Shown here piece after piece: positions 42,689 through 53,196 of a DNA stretch of 64,000 bases. The notes beneath the pieces were generated by a model. The model worked only from the letters and a program-made list of their open reading frames with translations, made no database searches and was not told where the DNA came from. The DNA is taken from contig CM034113.1 of NCBI GenBank assembly GCA_019914945.1, positions 3,452,850 to 3,516,849 on the forward strand, read 5' to 3'. The stretch comes from Typha latifolia (Eukaryota; Streptophyta; Magnoliopsida; Poales; Typhaceae). The position numbers were made by a program, and so were the translations under genes. How positions within the stretch are numbered: position 1 is the stretch's first letter; each line of letters begins with the position of its first letter.

Positions 42689-43230
42689 TTTGTGTTTTAG
42701 TTTGCGAGTTTCTTATTAATTCATTTCATTGTTTTTAGGTTTTATTTTACTCTGAAATTTTCTTTGTTTTTAGTTTCAGATTTGTCGAGAGTTTTTGCTA
42801 TACAAAAAAAAATTGATGCACTCCTAGATTCAATAATATACTCTTGACATAAAAATATGATTTTTCTCTTGATTATGAGTTATCATAGTCAATTTTGTCA
42901 TCTTGTAGTATATTGTTTCAATTTTGATTTTGTCACTCCCTCGACTTTTATAATAATAAAAATTTTAATGCACTCATAACGTATGTGTATTCTTGTGTGA
43001 GCATGATATCACGAATATTTTTTTTAAATAGCTCACTATTAACTTTGATTTGCACGGTTTGACCTCATGCTTAGTCATAAAAAATATGTCCAAAAAAGAT
43101 CAATGAAAAGGGCTACAATGAGTTAGTGTGAAAGCCGTCTTGTTTCGAGTTCAGTTTGACTCAGTACATTATATGCAAATTCAAAAAAAAATATATGTGA
43201 ATTTCTTCAAAAAAAAAACTCAGTACATAG
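42689..43230 (+). other. G post-pol spacer, truncated
   Basis: The same AT-rich spacer as 10381-10900 and 56329-56850. No gene. It ends with A-rich sequence at the edge of the inverted gypsy LTR. Confidence 0.75.
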
Positions 43231-44006
43231 CCCCAAAAAAGAGTTTTCCAACAAATCTAGATGCAGGCGAATCGGATGTGGGGATCTTAAGATATCGTCC
43301 GATTTGTGGAGAAAGGTCAGATGGTCTGTTTTGGATCCGTGGATGGAGGCACGTGATCCTAGGAAATGGTGGTTGAAGGTGGACCGGCGTTAATGTGGTG
43401 GCATCGGTGAAAAGTGATGGTGGAAGGGTTGTGGTTGATGGAAGGATTAGGGCAAGTGTTGGATAGATTGGACGAAGGGGGAGAAGAAGGCCACCCCTAA
43501 GGGACTAGGGTGATTAGCCGGACGAGGGAGGTTAGAAGCGGCGTCGCCGGGGATTGAGAGAACGGGAATGAAGAAGACGAAGGAGGCAAGGCAAAACTCA
43601 ATCTCAATAATCAATATCAATTTGGTTGCCTACCACATCCTTTTATAGGCTAACCAACAACTCAAATTAACCCTAAAAACACAATTTTCGTCGACCGCGT
43701 TCGAACTCACCCGACCGCGTTCGAACGCACCGAGTTTGCTCTTCTGGATTTGCGAATGCGATGCAGGCGTTCGAACGCGCCTGTCGGTATTTGCGAACGC
43801 GATGCAGGCGTTCACAGTGCGTTCGAATGCACAGTACATTCTCTTCACCATGTTCACAAACCGCGTTCGAACTCACTCCACCCACGTTCGAACGCGACTT
43901 ACAGAAAACTTATTTTAATAGAAATTAAACACTAAAACATGAAATAAAAACACTCCTAAAGTGAATCCATGCTCGAGACGACGTCGGTGAAGTTCGAATC
44001 GTATCA
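43231..44006 (-). repeat. H 3' LTR, end missing
   Basis: The right edge TCGTATCA at 44001-44006 is the inverted LTR start. The left edge stops at CCCCAAAAAAGAG, about 60-70 bp short of the LTR end by comparison with 47167-48089. CG palindromes at 43690-43900, reversed TATA 43641-43647. Confidence 0.85.
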
Positions 44007-44023
44007 ATCCACCACGCTTCCGC
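44007..44023 (-). promoter_or_regulatory. H purine tract
   Basis: On the minus strand GCGGAAGCGTGGTGGAT, directly before the LTR, as in Gy1. Confidence 0.7.
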
Positions 44024-44033
44024 AACCTTGTCC

Positions 44034-45083
44034 TCAAGGTTTAAAGTTTGGAAAGCGATCGATGATATCTGACTCTAGCTCCCAGGTAGACTCGTCAGTA
44101 GATTTGCCCAGCCACTCAATTAGCACCTCAGTCTCTAATCTGGTCCCATGGCGTCTTCTCCTGCGGCCTAATACTCAGACCAGTTCAGTGGGGCCATCCT
44201 CCTCCATTAGTTCGGGTAAGGCCGAACCCACCACATGGTTAGGCCCGATCTGGGACTTCAATGCTGATACATGGAAGACCGGATGTATCCTGGTTCCTTC
44301 AGGTAGGTCCAACCGGCAAGCTACTAGACCGATTCGTTGTAGCACTCGGTACGGACCATAGTACTTGTAACCCAACTTTTGGTTCAAAATTGGTCTCAAT
44401 GTGGATTGCCAATAAGGTTGAGCTCGAACGAACACCAATTGATCCACCTCAAATTCTCGCTCACGTTGGTCTTTGTCATGAGTTTGCTTCATGCGGTTTT
44501 GGGATGTGGCTAGGTGAGTCTTGAGCAATCTCAATGTTTCATCTCGATCAGCAAGCTCCAAGTCAAGCTCGGTCCTATCCGCCGCCGCGAGTCTATCATA
44601 GGCACGCAAGACAGGGGGAGTGCGCCCATAAACCGCCTCAAAGGGGGTCATGCCGATGCTAGAGTGATGAGCAATATTGTATGACCACTCAGCCCATGGA
44701 AGGAATTTGACCCAATCCTTTGGTCGTTCCGCCACAAAGCATCGCAAGTATTGCTCTAGTCCGCGATTCACCACCTCGGTTTGGCCATCAGTCTCGGGGT
44801 GATAAGCTGAACTCAGGTTGATTTGAGTCCCTTGCAATCTGAAGAACTCGGACCAAAACTCACTAATGAAGATGCGATCCCGGTCTGACACGATTGTCCT
44901 AGGCATCCCATGCAAGCGTGCCACTTCCCGAACAAAAATTTTAGCAACCCTTTTTGCTGAAAACGGGTGAGACAATGTTATGAAATGAGCATATTTGCTC
45001 AGTCTATCCACTACAACAAACACCACCGATTGTCCCCGAACCTCCGGCAGCCCCTCATGAAGTCCATGGAGATATCCTCTCAA
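44034..45083 (-). pseudogene. pol: H integrase core, C-terminus and chromodomain
   Basis: A 302-codon open part (45083-44175), then, after a CGA-to-TGA at 44172-44174, the chromodomain EVLIEWLGKSTDESTWELESDI, ending at the stop 44034-44036. The integrase core shows VVVDRLSKYAHF, SDRDRIF (second Asp) and ETDGQTEVVNRG (Glu). The C-terminus has YKYYGPYRVLQRI and IHPVFHVSALK. A one-base loss near 45070 and a TGG-to-TGA at 45080-45082 separate it from the preceding frame. As a chromodomain integrase it would join DNA ends to chromatin; here it is disabled. Confidence 0.9.
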
Positions 45084-45859
45084 ATACGCTTTGGTATAGG
45101 TAGTGGTTGTAGCAGCCTGCTAGGCTTGAGTGCCTCCGATTTTACTCGTTGGTAGATTTGATATTCACGCACATACTTCTTCACGTCCGTCTTCATCGCT
45201 GTCCATGTACAGTTTTGGGCCAGCCGCTTGTAGGTACGTAATACCCCTTCATGCCCTGTTATAGGAGTATCATGGAAGTGTGCCATCAATAGTCTCCATA
45301 GCTCTTCGTTCCGGGGTACCTTGATTCGCTCGCACTCTAGTACTAACCCATCGCGCTCCTCGTGCTCGGGGTGGCTTGAGGGGTTCTCTCTCAACTCCTC
45401 CATGAGTTGGACCAGCTCACTATCCTCTGCACTAGCTCTCCGCAGATCTAAGAAGAAAGGAAAGGTGGGCGCCGAGAAAGAAGCGAGCTCCCTTGCGACC
45501 CCTTCATTTGGAAGTTCAAGCAACGGTTGGCTTCCATCTAGCAGCACTCTCTTGTCATTTCTGCAAAACGTCAATGTGAGGCTTGTAAAATCAAATGTCA
45601 CGGGCCCCAAGCTTCGAAGCCATTGGGTCCCCAAAACAATATCGGCACCTTGCAAGGCCAACGGATAAAGGTCCAATGTGAAAGTTTGGCCTTGCACCTT
45701 CAATTCCACACCTCTACAAATAAAATCTGCTCGCAATGTGGTGCCATCTCCGATCATCACATCGAACCCTTCCGTGGATTCCGACTCGAGCCCAATTTTC
45801 CTAAGGAGCCTCTTGTCAATGAAGTTGTGGGTGGACCCGGTGTCAATCAAGATTCTCAC
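45080..45859 (-). pseudogene. pol: H protease fused to integrase zinc-finger region
   Basis: The minus-strand frame begins with the protease active site RILIDTGSTHNF, ADFICRG, LDLYPLALQGADIVLGTQWL, then near 45500 passes from LLDGSQP to FSAPTFPFF, which in other copies lies after RNase H. The integrase finger follows, but its Cys pair is lost: YVREYQIYQRVK where the copy at 62990-63070 has YVCECQICQRVK. This is a natural in-frame deletion product lacking RT and RNase H, about 1.4-1.7 kb by comparison with Gy1. Confidence 0.88.
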
Positions 45860-45868
45860 TGTGGTTTT

Positions 45869-47072
45869 CTAGACTACCCCGTTCACCCGCAAGGTCTTTG
45901 GTGCAGCTGTCCCCGAATAGGCGTGGAGGGAGATTTCGACTATCATGTCCTCCACGGGTTGCTCCTTAGCTTCTTCTCCTTGATGTCCAGCCACATCTGC
46001 ACCTTCAGCTGCAAACTCGTCCTCCGCTTCCTCCAATCCATCGATTAGCATCACTGATCCCATCGGTTTAGCGCAGCGATGCCCGGGTACAAACTTCTCA
46101 TCACAACGGAAGCATAGGCCCTTGGCTCTTCTTTCTTCTACTTGGGCTGGTGTGAGTGCTCGTCCCGGACCTCTAGGTGCATACTTCACATCTTGGGATT
46201 GCTTCAAGGGTGCTCGAGGAGGTACCACTATAGCAGCAACCCTTGGTACTCCGATAGTATTTCCCGCTGCTATGTTTGGTTGAGCTTGATTGCGGCTTCC
46301 TTGGCTCATCCAACTTTGTTTCAAGTGTATCTTCATGGCCCTATGTTTGCCTTCCATAAGCACCGCATCTTCGAAGGCCTCCTTTAAGGTTCTAGGCCTT
46401 AAAGCCCTCACATCGGCTTGTATGTCACCCCGCAGCTCGGAGATGAAGGTGCTGCGAAGTTGCTGATCCATCCATGGTGGATGACATCGGCTACTAATCC
46501 TCTCAAATTCTTCTTGGTATGACCCAACCGTGGTCTTTTGCACTGTCTTTGAGAGGAGAGCATCAAAGTCTTCATATCCCGATGCTCCAAATCGCCGTGT
46601 GATATCGGCGCAAAATTCAGCCCAAGTTTCGATAGCCTTAGTGGCATTGGCTGCTCGAAACCAATGAAGCACTGCATCCTTAAGGTGGAAGCTCGCAAGC
46701 GTCACCTTGTACTCTTCCGCCGTTCCTTGGTATGCAAAGAATTGCTCCGCCCTATACAACCAATCGATCGGGTCGCCACCTTTGAACTTGGGGAATTCGA
46801 GATGCACGACTTGTCCACGGATGCCATTGTCTCGTTCCGGATCATGTCCTTGTCTAACCGGGGGAGGATGCACCATGAAGGGTTGATGATCCCTCCTTCG
46901 GTTTTGATTAACTTGCCGTGGTTCCAGATTGTATTGACCCGCCCACGGATCTTGATCTCCAAGGCGGTCTCCATAGTGGTTCACCCGTCGGATGGGTTCA
47001 CCTACAACTGGACCTGGTGTAACCATCCTTGCTTGCCTCTGCCCATAGGGTGGTGGTAGCAGCGGTGGCTTT
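45869..47072 (-). pseudogene. gag: H gag, N-terminally truncated
   Basis: A 385-codon open frame (47026-45869) identical in plan to Gy1 gag: VNHYGDRLGDQDPWAGQ, GGDPIDWLYRAEQFFAYQ, LHWFRAAN, RRFGASGYEDF, RPRTLKEAFEDAVLM, and the knuckle CFRCDEKFVPGHRC. The first about 100 codons present in Gy1 (MTTTRSMAARR onward) are missing; the frame abuts the primer-site modules at 47072. TAG at 45869-45871 (Lys codon changed) separates gag from protease. The CGG-to-TAG stop and extra base that break Gy1 gag are absent here. Confidence 0.9.
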
Positions 47073-47082
47073 GATACCAGCT

Positions 47083-47180
47083 TGATACGATCACGCCTCT
47101 GGCTATGGAGCTCTTATACCGGCTTGATACGATCACGCCTCTGGCTATGGAGCTCTGATACCAGCTTGATACGATCTCGC
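47083..47180 (-). promoter_or_regulatory. H primer-binding modules, 42-bp period
   Basis: TGATACGATC occurs at 47083, 47125 and 47167. Each is preceded on the plus strand by GATACCAGCT or a variant, the reverse of AGCTGGTATC (tRNA-Met primer site). The same period as in Gy1. Which copy primes is undecided. Confidence 0.85.
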
Positions 47181-48089
47181 CTTTTTGGTGAAGGGTCGAT
47201 CTCTTCCGATTCTTGATCTGGACTAGATCTGGCACAGAACTTTGAAATAAGATCCCGAAATATCCGTCATCGGATCAACGTGAAACTTTGATATGTTGTA
47301 TCCCCAAAAAAGAGTTTTCCAACAAATCTAGTTGCAGGCGAATCGGATGTGGGGATCTCGAGATATCGTTCGATTTGTGGACAAAGGTCAGATGGTCTGT
47401 TTGGATCCGTGGATGGAGGCACGTGATCCTAAGAAATGGTGGTTGAAGGTGGACCGGCGTTAATGTGGTGGCACCGGTGAAAAGTGATGGTGGAAGGGTT
47501 GTGGTTGATGGAAGGATTAGGGCAAGTGTTGGATAGATTGGACGAAGGGGGAGATGAGGGCCACCCTTAAGGGACTAGGGTGATTAGCCGGACGAGGGAG
47601 GTTAGAAGCGGCGTCGCCGGGGATTGAGAGAACGGGAGCGAAGAAAACGAAGGAGGTAAGGCAAAACTCAATCTCAATAATCAATATCAATTTGGTTGCC
47701 TACCACATCCTTTTATAGGCTAACCAACAACTCAAATTAACCCTAAAAACACAATTTTCGTCGACCGCGTTCAAACTCGCCCGACCGCGTTCGAACGCAC
47801 CGAGTTCGCTCTTCTGGATTTGCGGACGCGATGCAGGAGTTCGAACGCGCGATCGAACGCGCCTGTCAATATTTGCGAACGCGATGCAGGCGTTCACAGT
47901 GCGTTCGAACGCACAGTACATTCTCTTCACCACGTTCACAAACCGCGTTCGAACTCACTCCACCCGCGTTCGAACGCAACTTACAAAAAACTTATTTTAA
48001 TGGAAATTAAACACTAAAATATGAAATAAAAACACTCCTAAAAGTGAATCCATGCTCGAGACGACGTCGGTGAAGTCTGAATCGTATCA
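47167..48089 (-). repeat. H 5' LTR
   Basis: From TCGTATCA at 48082-48089 (inverted start) to TGATACGATC at 47167. About 923 bp, close to the 927-bp Gy1 LTR. CG palindromes at 47766-47980, reversed TATA at 47711-47717. Confidence 0.88.
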
Positions 48090-48330
48090 ACAGCTCTCGG
48101 TCTGTGTGAACGCGTGAGCCCGTGTTCAAACGCGCTTGTGAACGTAGCTCTATGTGTGTGTGAACGCATGAGAACGCGGTGTGAACGCGATGTGAACTCA
48201 TAAACTTTTCTCTAATAATCTTGCAATTCTTCAACACAGATAATTTCTAGACTTGTATAAAAGCTCATATACATGTATAAATACACTTAGAATATTTTGT
48301 ACACAATTGCCAACAATTAGAAACCTAACA
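48090..48330 (-). repeat. Inverted Sirevirus LTR fragment (U3)
   Basis: Reverse-strand U3 with about two decayed minisatellite units, ending CCTAACA at 48324-48330. H seems to have landed in this LTR; the partner half is not on H's left. Confidence 0.8.
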
Positions 48331-48339
48331 GTTAGGATT

Positions 48340-48847
48340 TGTTAGAGTTGTTTAATTTAGTTGATGAATCCCTAGGGTGTGCCTCTATATATATGTGGAG
48401 GAAACCCTAATTGGAGTATGATGATGATGATATTGGAATTGGCTTTGACCTCTATTTCCTTCTCTACTTGTCTCTAGCCATTGGCGCCCTCTCCCACCTC
48501 CCTTCTTCCACCACCCAACTCTTTGGTCGGCCTCTTCCAACTTCTAACCTCCCTCTTCTACAACTTCTCCCCGTTCACACCAAGAACTAAACCTAGAATC
48601 CATCTTGCCATTGGAGGGTTATCAAGCTAGGATCTAATTGACCTTTGGCCACTATTTAGTCGATATCTTGAGATCTAACCATCTAAATTCCATGATTTTT
48701 AATTCGTTGGAAATCTCTTTCCAAGAGCAACAACAAATCAAAAATTCAGGAGGCTCCGTTGGTTAGATTGTTTGCAGATTACCTTGGAAGTTACGTGCTT
48801 CATTGAGTCTAGAACCATTGCAGATTGGATTACGCTAGTTCGTAACA
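48340..48847 (+). repeat. Possible LTR of an unassigned element
   Basis: The segment is bounded by TGTTAGAG and CGTAACA, has a TATA-like CTATATATATG near 48391, and pyrimidine-rich 5'-UTR-like sequence. The 5-bp flanks (GGATT and CATGG) do not match and no primer site follows. An alternative is an unrelated promoter fragment. Confidence 0.35.
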
Positions 48848-49316
48848 CATGGCTACCGGCCATGGAGTGTGCCTTGCCGCCCCGTTAGCCACCTCGACTG
48901 TGGGGCGAGCTGCTCCCGCTCCCCCTGTAGGCTCGAAGGATGAATAGCGGCTTCGCGCACGCTCGGGCTACACCCCACCACCGTCGAGCCTCCTCCCCTC
49001 TTTTTCTTTCCCTTTACGTACCCCTCTTACCTGCCATACCTTACCCGGCCGCGTGGCTGCGCCGCCGGCACCGTCAACCTCGGCGGTGGCCATGTCCCCC
49101 TCCTCGATCTCCTCCTCTCTTTTTCCTCCCCTTCCCTCTGGCTAGCCACCCACCTAGGGTAAGGGTCGCGGGTCGTTGACCTCAAGAGCGAGCTCCTGGC
49201 GTTGTGGGCCACCAGCAGTGCCAGGCCCCTTCTCTCTCCCCTCTATCTCCTTCCCTTGGAAGGGGATGGTAAGGGAGGGTGGGGGTTAAACAACCCCCAC
49301 GCCCGACCCACGCCCT
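48848..49316. other. GC-rich segment without recognisable gene
   Basis: GC- and CT-rich. Proline/arginine-rich frames (for example 48940-49179 plus) have no recognisable domain and look like composition artefacts. The arrangement of CT-rich sequence, then hairpins, then AT-rich sequence resembles the Tekay-like LTRs. Confidence 0.5.
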
Positions 49317-49318
49317 TG

Positions 49319-49534
49319 GTGGGCTACGATTTAGATCGCAACCCATGAAGCTAATGGGTTGCAATTTAGACCGCAATCCATGAAGCTAGTGGGCTGCGGT
49401 CTAAACCGCAGCCCATAGAGCTTGATGGGCTGCGGTATGAACCGCAGCCCATGGAGCCCGTGGGCTGTGGTTTTTACTGTAGCCCATGAGCTATTCCTCC
49501 CTTGCCTATTGGGTTGGGCTCGAGCCAAACCCAA
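49319..49534. repeat. Tandem hairpin array, five units plus a larger palindrome
   Basis: Five 35-36 bp units (49319, 49355, 49390, 49426, 49461), each an inverted repeat of TGGGCTGCGGT and ACCGCAGCCCA with a 2-5 base loop; units 3 and 4 are near perfect. A longer palindrome, TTGGGTTGGGCTCGAGCC with its complement, is at 49509-49534. Confidence 0.9.
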
Positions 49535-49792
49535 CACCCTAGCCTAGGCCCAATGGGGTCATTTGGACCCTATAGTCCCATTTCTCTATCCCACCTGATT
49601 AATTAGCCTAACCACTTTCCTAAATATAAATTATTATCACCTAAATAGTGTGAATTTTAGGATGACATGGAACTCAAGGGTAAACTCTTGACTCATGCAA
49701 TATGCCTAAACCTAAATTCTCTAATAAGATAATTAACTCTATTAATTCGCTAACCTTACGTATGGCTTTAGTTGCATGAATTAAAGCTAAGA
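49535..49792. other. AT-rich segment, no gene seen
   Basis: No reading frame or repeat recognised. It ends where the inverted Sirevirus LTR begins (TTTTAACGTGGAAAAACC). Confidence 0.5.
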
Positions 49793-50545
49793 TTTTAACG
49801 TGGAAAAACCCAAACGGGAAAAAACCATAGATCGAAACTCGGATCAAAATTAATCACTAGAATAGTAGCAGTTACAAGACTGACTCACAAAACAACCCGT
49901 CAATCCAAACGACTTTGTTCCTCTCAATCTTGCTCGCTAGAACCCACGATTCACTGCTTCTCGTGATTGAAGTCCAATCTCAGTAACCCTCGAGATTGAT
50001 CTGTCGTCTAGATAGCCCTTAAGATGAAAGATTAAGTTTTGTAGATGAGTGGATCCTTGATAATTGAAGAACTGATGTAGCCTCAAGAAGTCTCCTTCAA
50101 TAATGTTCTTCAACCACCCTCAAGATAGGGCATCACAATCCTTATATATGATCTCCAAAATAGAGCCAAATCCAACTCTTATCTGTACTCACGAAAGTCC
50201 AATTTTATCAAACTTCATTGGTGCGTTCGAACGCGGCCTGGGTGCGTTTAAAAGGCATGACTTGAATTCAGGTGCGTTCGAACGGGCCCGAGTGCGTTCG
50301 AACGCGACAACTTGAATTCTTCAGGTTGCGTTCGAACGCGTTTGTGAACGCGGCTCTCTGTTTGTGTGAACGCAGTACCTGCGTTCGAACGCGTTTGTGA
50401 ACTCGGTATGAATTCGACGGCTTTTCTCCAATAATCTTGCAATTCTTCATACCAGAGATATTCTAGACTTGTGTAAAGCTCATATACATGAAAAAATACA
50501 CTTAGAATATTTTGTACACAATTGCCAACAAATAAAAACCTAACA
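49793..50545 (-). repeat. Inverted Sirevirus LTR, U5 end missing
   Basis: On the minus strand from TGTTAGG (reverse of CCTAACA ending 50545) through about 1.5 minisatellite units, TATA (near 50145) and R to TTTTTCCACGTTAAAA. About 130 bp of the LTR end are lacking. Confidence 0.85.
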
Positions 50546-50896
50546 GGATTGTGATGCCCTATCTGGAGGGTGGTTGAAGAAGCATTATTGAAGGAGACTT
50601 CTTTAGGCTACATCGGTTCTTCAACTAACAAGGATCCACTCATCTATAAAACTTAATCTTTCGTCTTAAGGGCTATCTAGATGAAAGATCAATCTCGAGG
50701 GTTACTGAGATTGGACTTCAATCACGAGAAGTAGTGAATCGTGGGTTCTAGCGAGCAAGACTGAGAGGAACAAAGTTGGTTGGATCGACGGGTTGTTTTG
50801 TGAGTCAGTCTTGTAACTGCTACTATTATAGTGATTGGTTTTGATCCGAGTTTGGATCCGTGGTTTTTTCCCGTTTGGGTTTTTCAATGTTAAAAT
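50546..50896 (+). repeat. Sirevirus LTR fragment, direct R/U5
   Basis: It starts GGATTGTGATGCCC right after the inverted CCTAACA, the same junction as at 24967/24968, with the same CTTCTTTAGGC and AAGGATCC variants. It ends at TTTTTCAATGTTAAAATTC. Confidence 0.88.
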
Positions 50897-51224
50897 TCAA
50901 GTCTTATCCGTACTCACGAAAGTCCAATTTTATCAAACTTCGTTGGTGCGTTCGAACGCGGCCCGGGTGTGTTCGAGCGGCATGACTTGAACTCAGGTGC
51001 GTTCGAACGGGCTCGAGTGCGTTCGAACGGGACAACTTGAATTCATCAGGTTGCGTTCGAACGCGTTTGTGAACGCAGCTCTCAGTTTGTGTGAACGCAA
51101 TACCCGCATTCGAACGAGTTTGTGAACGCAGCTCTTTGTCTGTGTGAACGTAGTACCCGCATTCGAACGCGTTTGTGAACGCGGCTCTCTGTCTGTTCGA
51201 ACGGAGTACCCGCGTTCGAATGTG
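50897..51224 (-). repeat. Inverted Sirevirus LTR fragment, U3
   Basis: Reverse-strand palindrome and minisatellite block, about three units (51050-51222). It switches to the plus strand at about 51225. Confidence 0.85.
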
Positions 51225-51438
51225 TTTTGTGAGTTAGTCTTGTAACTGCTACTATTCTAGTGATTGGTTTTGATCCGAGTTTGGATCCGTGGTTTTTTCC
51301 CGTTTGGGTTTTTCCATGTTAAAATCTTGGCGTTAATCTCTGCTTTCGTTCCTAATATTTCTACAGACTTTTAGTTAAGCGAACAAGTGATATCATTGCC
51401 TTGTATTTAAATACATACTTGTGTCTAGGGTTTTTTCA
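51225..51438 (+). repeat. S4 5' LTR, terminal part
   Basis: From TTTTGTGAGTTAGTC to TTTTTTCA at 51438, followed by the S4 primer site TGGTATCAAAGC (51441-51452; G-to-A in the tRNA-Met match). Confidence 0.85.
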
Positions 51439-51486
51439 ATTGGTATCAAAGCAGGTTCTCTCACCTTTGAGAGAGATCAGATAGGC

Positions 51487-53190
51487 ATGGATTTTCATAT
51501 TGATGGACCATCATCTATTAGACCTCCTATCCTAGATGGATCAAATTATGGATATTGGAAAGCTAGGATGAGAGCTTACTTGAAGTCTATAGATGAACGA
51601 GTATGATTTGCCGTTGTGAACGGTTGGAGTCCACTAATGTACATGGTGGATGATAAACTTGCTGATAAACCGATAGAGTCATGGGATAGGTCTGACTATG
51701 AAAAAGTTGGATGGAATAGCAAGGCAATAAATGCAATTTTTAGTTGTGTTTCCTCGAAAGAATTTAGAAGAATCTCTACTTGTGAGATAGCCAAAGAAGC
51801 TTGGACGATCTTAGAAACTACTCACGAAGGAACTATGGCTGTAAAACTTTCTAAACTTCAGAGGTTGACTACTAGTTTTGAAACTCTACGTATGGAGGAG
51901 AATGAGACATTTGATAAGTTCTATGCAAAGTTGAGTGATATAGTCAACTCCAGTTTCAACCTAGGAGAGAAAATTCCTAAAAACAGAATTATCCGTAAGA
52001 TCCTTAGGTCTCTTCCAGAGAGGTTTCAGGCAAACATTACAGCTATTGAGGAAAGTAAGGACATCGATTCTATGAAAGTTGAACAATTGGTAGAAAATCT
52101 ATAAACATTTGAGTCCAACCTTTCAAAACCGAGGAAGTCCAAAGGGATTGCCCTATCCACAGTTGAACAAAGTATAGAGGAGTCTGATGATGAAAGTGAT
52201 TTAGATGTTGAGATGTTGGCCATGTTTGTCAAACAGTTCAATAAATTCTTTTGGAAGCCAAACAAGTTGAATGCTGAAAAACTTGAGAAAAGCAAAGCAT
52301 TTGTGAAAAAGAAAAATACTGCGAGTTCGAACACAGGTGTGAGCAACAACGGTGTCAAAGAGAAAAATAAGTATTCTGAGAATAAAGTTTGATGTTTTGA
52401 ATGTTCTGGTTTTGGACACAGCACAAGAATGCTCTAATCGCCTTAAGAAGAAGGGTAAAGCTATGAAAGTTACTTAGGATGACTCAGATGAATCTGATGA
52501 TGATTTTGAAAAAGACGAAGAAAACTTTGTTGCTTTTGACTTTTCTCTACTCAATATTGATTCCGTTGTTGATACTGATAGTACAGATGATCAGGATATG
52601 TTACCAGCTGAAGAAGATGAATCTGAAATACAAAAGGCATATAATAACCTGTACCTAGAGTCGTTTAAACTCAAGAAAAGCAATCTTAGACTACATCAAC
52701 GACTCAAGGTAATCGAACTTGAAAGAATTCAATTTGAGGAGAAGTACAAATTGGAACTTGAACGTGTCAAAGACTTTTCTGAACAACTTGACAATGTGAA
52801 AAATAAAATGAAGGCTGATGAAATTGAATGGAGCGATTGCAGAAAGAAGTGACATTTATTAAAGGGGAGAACAAACTTGACGAGATATTAAAAGCTCAGA
52901 TTTCTGGTAAAGACAGGTATGGTATTGGATACACTAGTAATTCAAATAATAATAAAACTGTCTTTGTTTCTGCAGGTATACAAAAGGAAGAAAACCTGAG
53001 GTCATCAACCGCTTTTTCAAAACAATCCTGGATAAATGTCTCTAAACTGAAGTTTAATCAACAAACTGGTAACTCTTCAACGGCACCAAAGGTAAACTTT
53101 ACTCATACTCCTCGACAAAAGGTGAGTAGAAAAGGGTTTGTTTTGACATGATATCATTGCGGCTTTCTAGGGCATATTTGACCTCATTGC
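51487..53190 (+). pseudogene. gag: S4 gag with both zinc knuckles damaged
   Basis: The start is ATG 51487 (MDFHIDGPSS). One frame is shared by 51487-52400 and 52828-53190; the middle part (52430-52855) is shifted by small indels. TGG-to-TGA at 51604-51606, CAA-to-TAA at 52102-52104 and CGA-to-TGA at about 52390 interrupt it. The first knuckle (CFECSGFGHS) runs out of frame through a two-base loss near 52420. The acidic and coiled-coil part (EEDESEIQKAYNN, KYKLELERV) is readable. The second knuckle near 53147-53190 has its first Cys codon changed to TGA and a CGA changed to TGA. Inactive, but the layout matches G. Confidence 0.87.
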
Positions 53191-53196
53191 AAATTT

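Larger units (their letters stand above)
39233..43230 (+). mobile_element. Sirevirus derivative G (gag-protease only)
   Basis: 5' LTR, primer site, gag, second knuckle and protease, then a deletion of about 2.55 kb directly to the last codons of RNase H, followed by the post-pol spacer. Cut at about 43230 by an inverted gypsy LTR, so ORF3 and the 3' LTR are absent. It has the longest intact gag frame of the window. Confidence 0.85.
43231..48089 (-). mobile_element. Family-A Ty3/gypsy element H (RT and RNase H deleted)
   Basis: Minus-strand element: 5' LTR on the right (47167-48089), primer-site modules, N-truncated gag, protease, integrase, chromodomain, purine tract and a 3' LTR on the left (43231-44006) that lacks its terminal part. 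Protease sequence passes directly into the segment preceding integrase near 45450-45520, so RT and RNase H are gone. It is complementary to Gy1, which has RT and RNase H but no integrase. The left end is lost, so no target duplication can be read. Confidence 0.88.

Noticed and set aside
43673..43918. Short frames repeated in gypsy LTRs (Arg/Ala/Thr-rich)
   Set aside because: They translate the CG palindromes and recur only because the LTR recurs; stops and frames vary between copies.
48335..48852. Target duplication around the LTR-like segment 48340-48847
   Set aside because: The flanks GGATT and CATGG do not match.
48940..49179. Proline/arginine-rich 79-codon frame
   Set aside because: GC-rich composition artefact with no recognisable domain and no second copy in the window.
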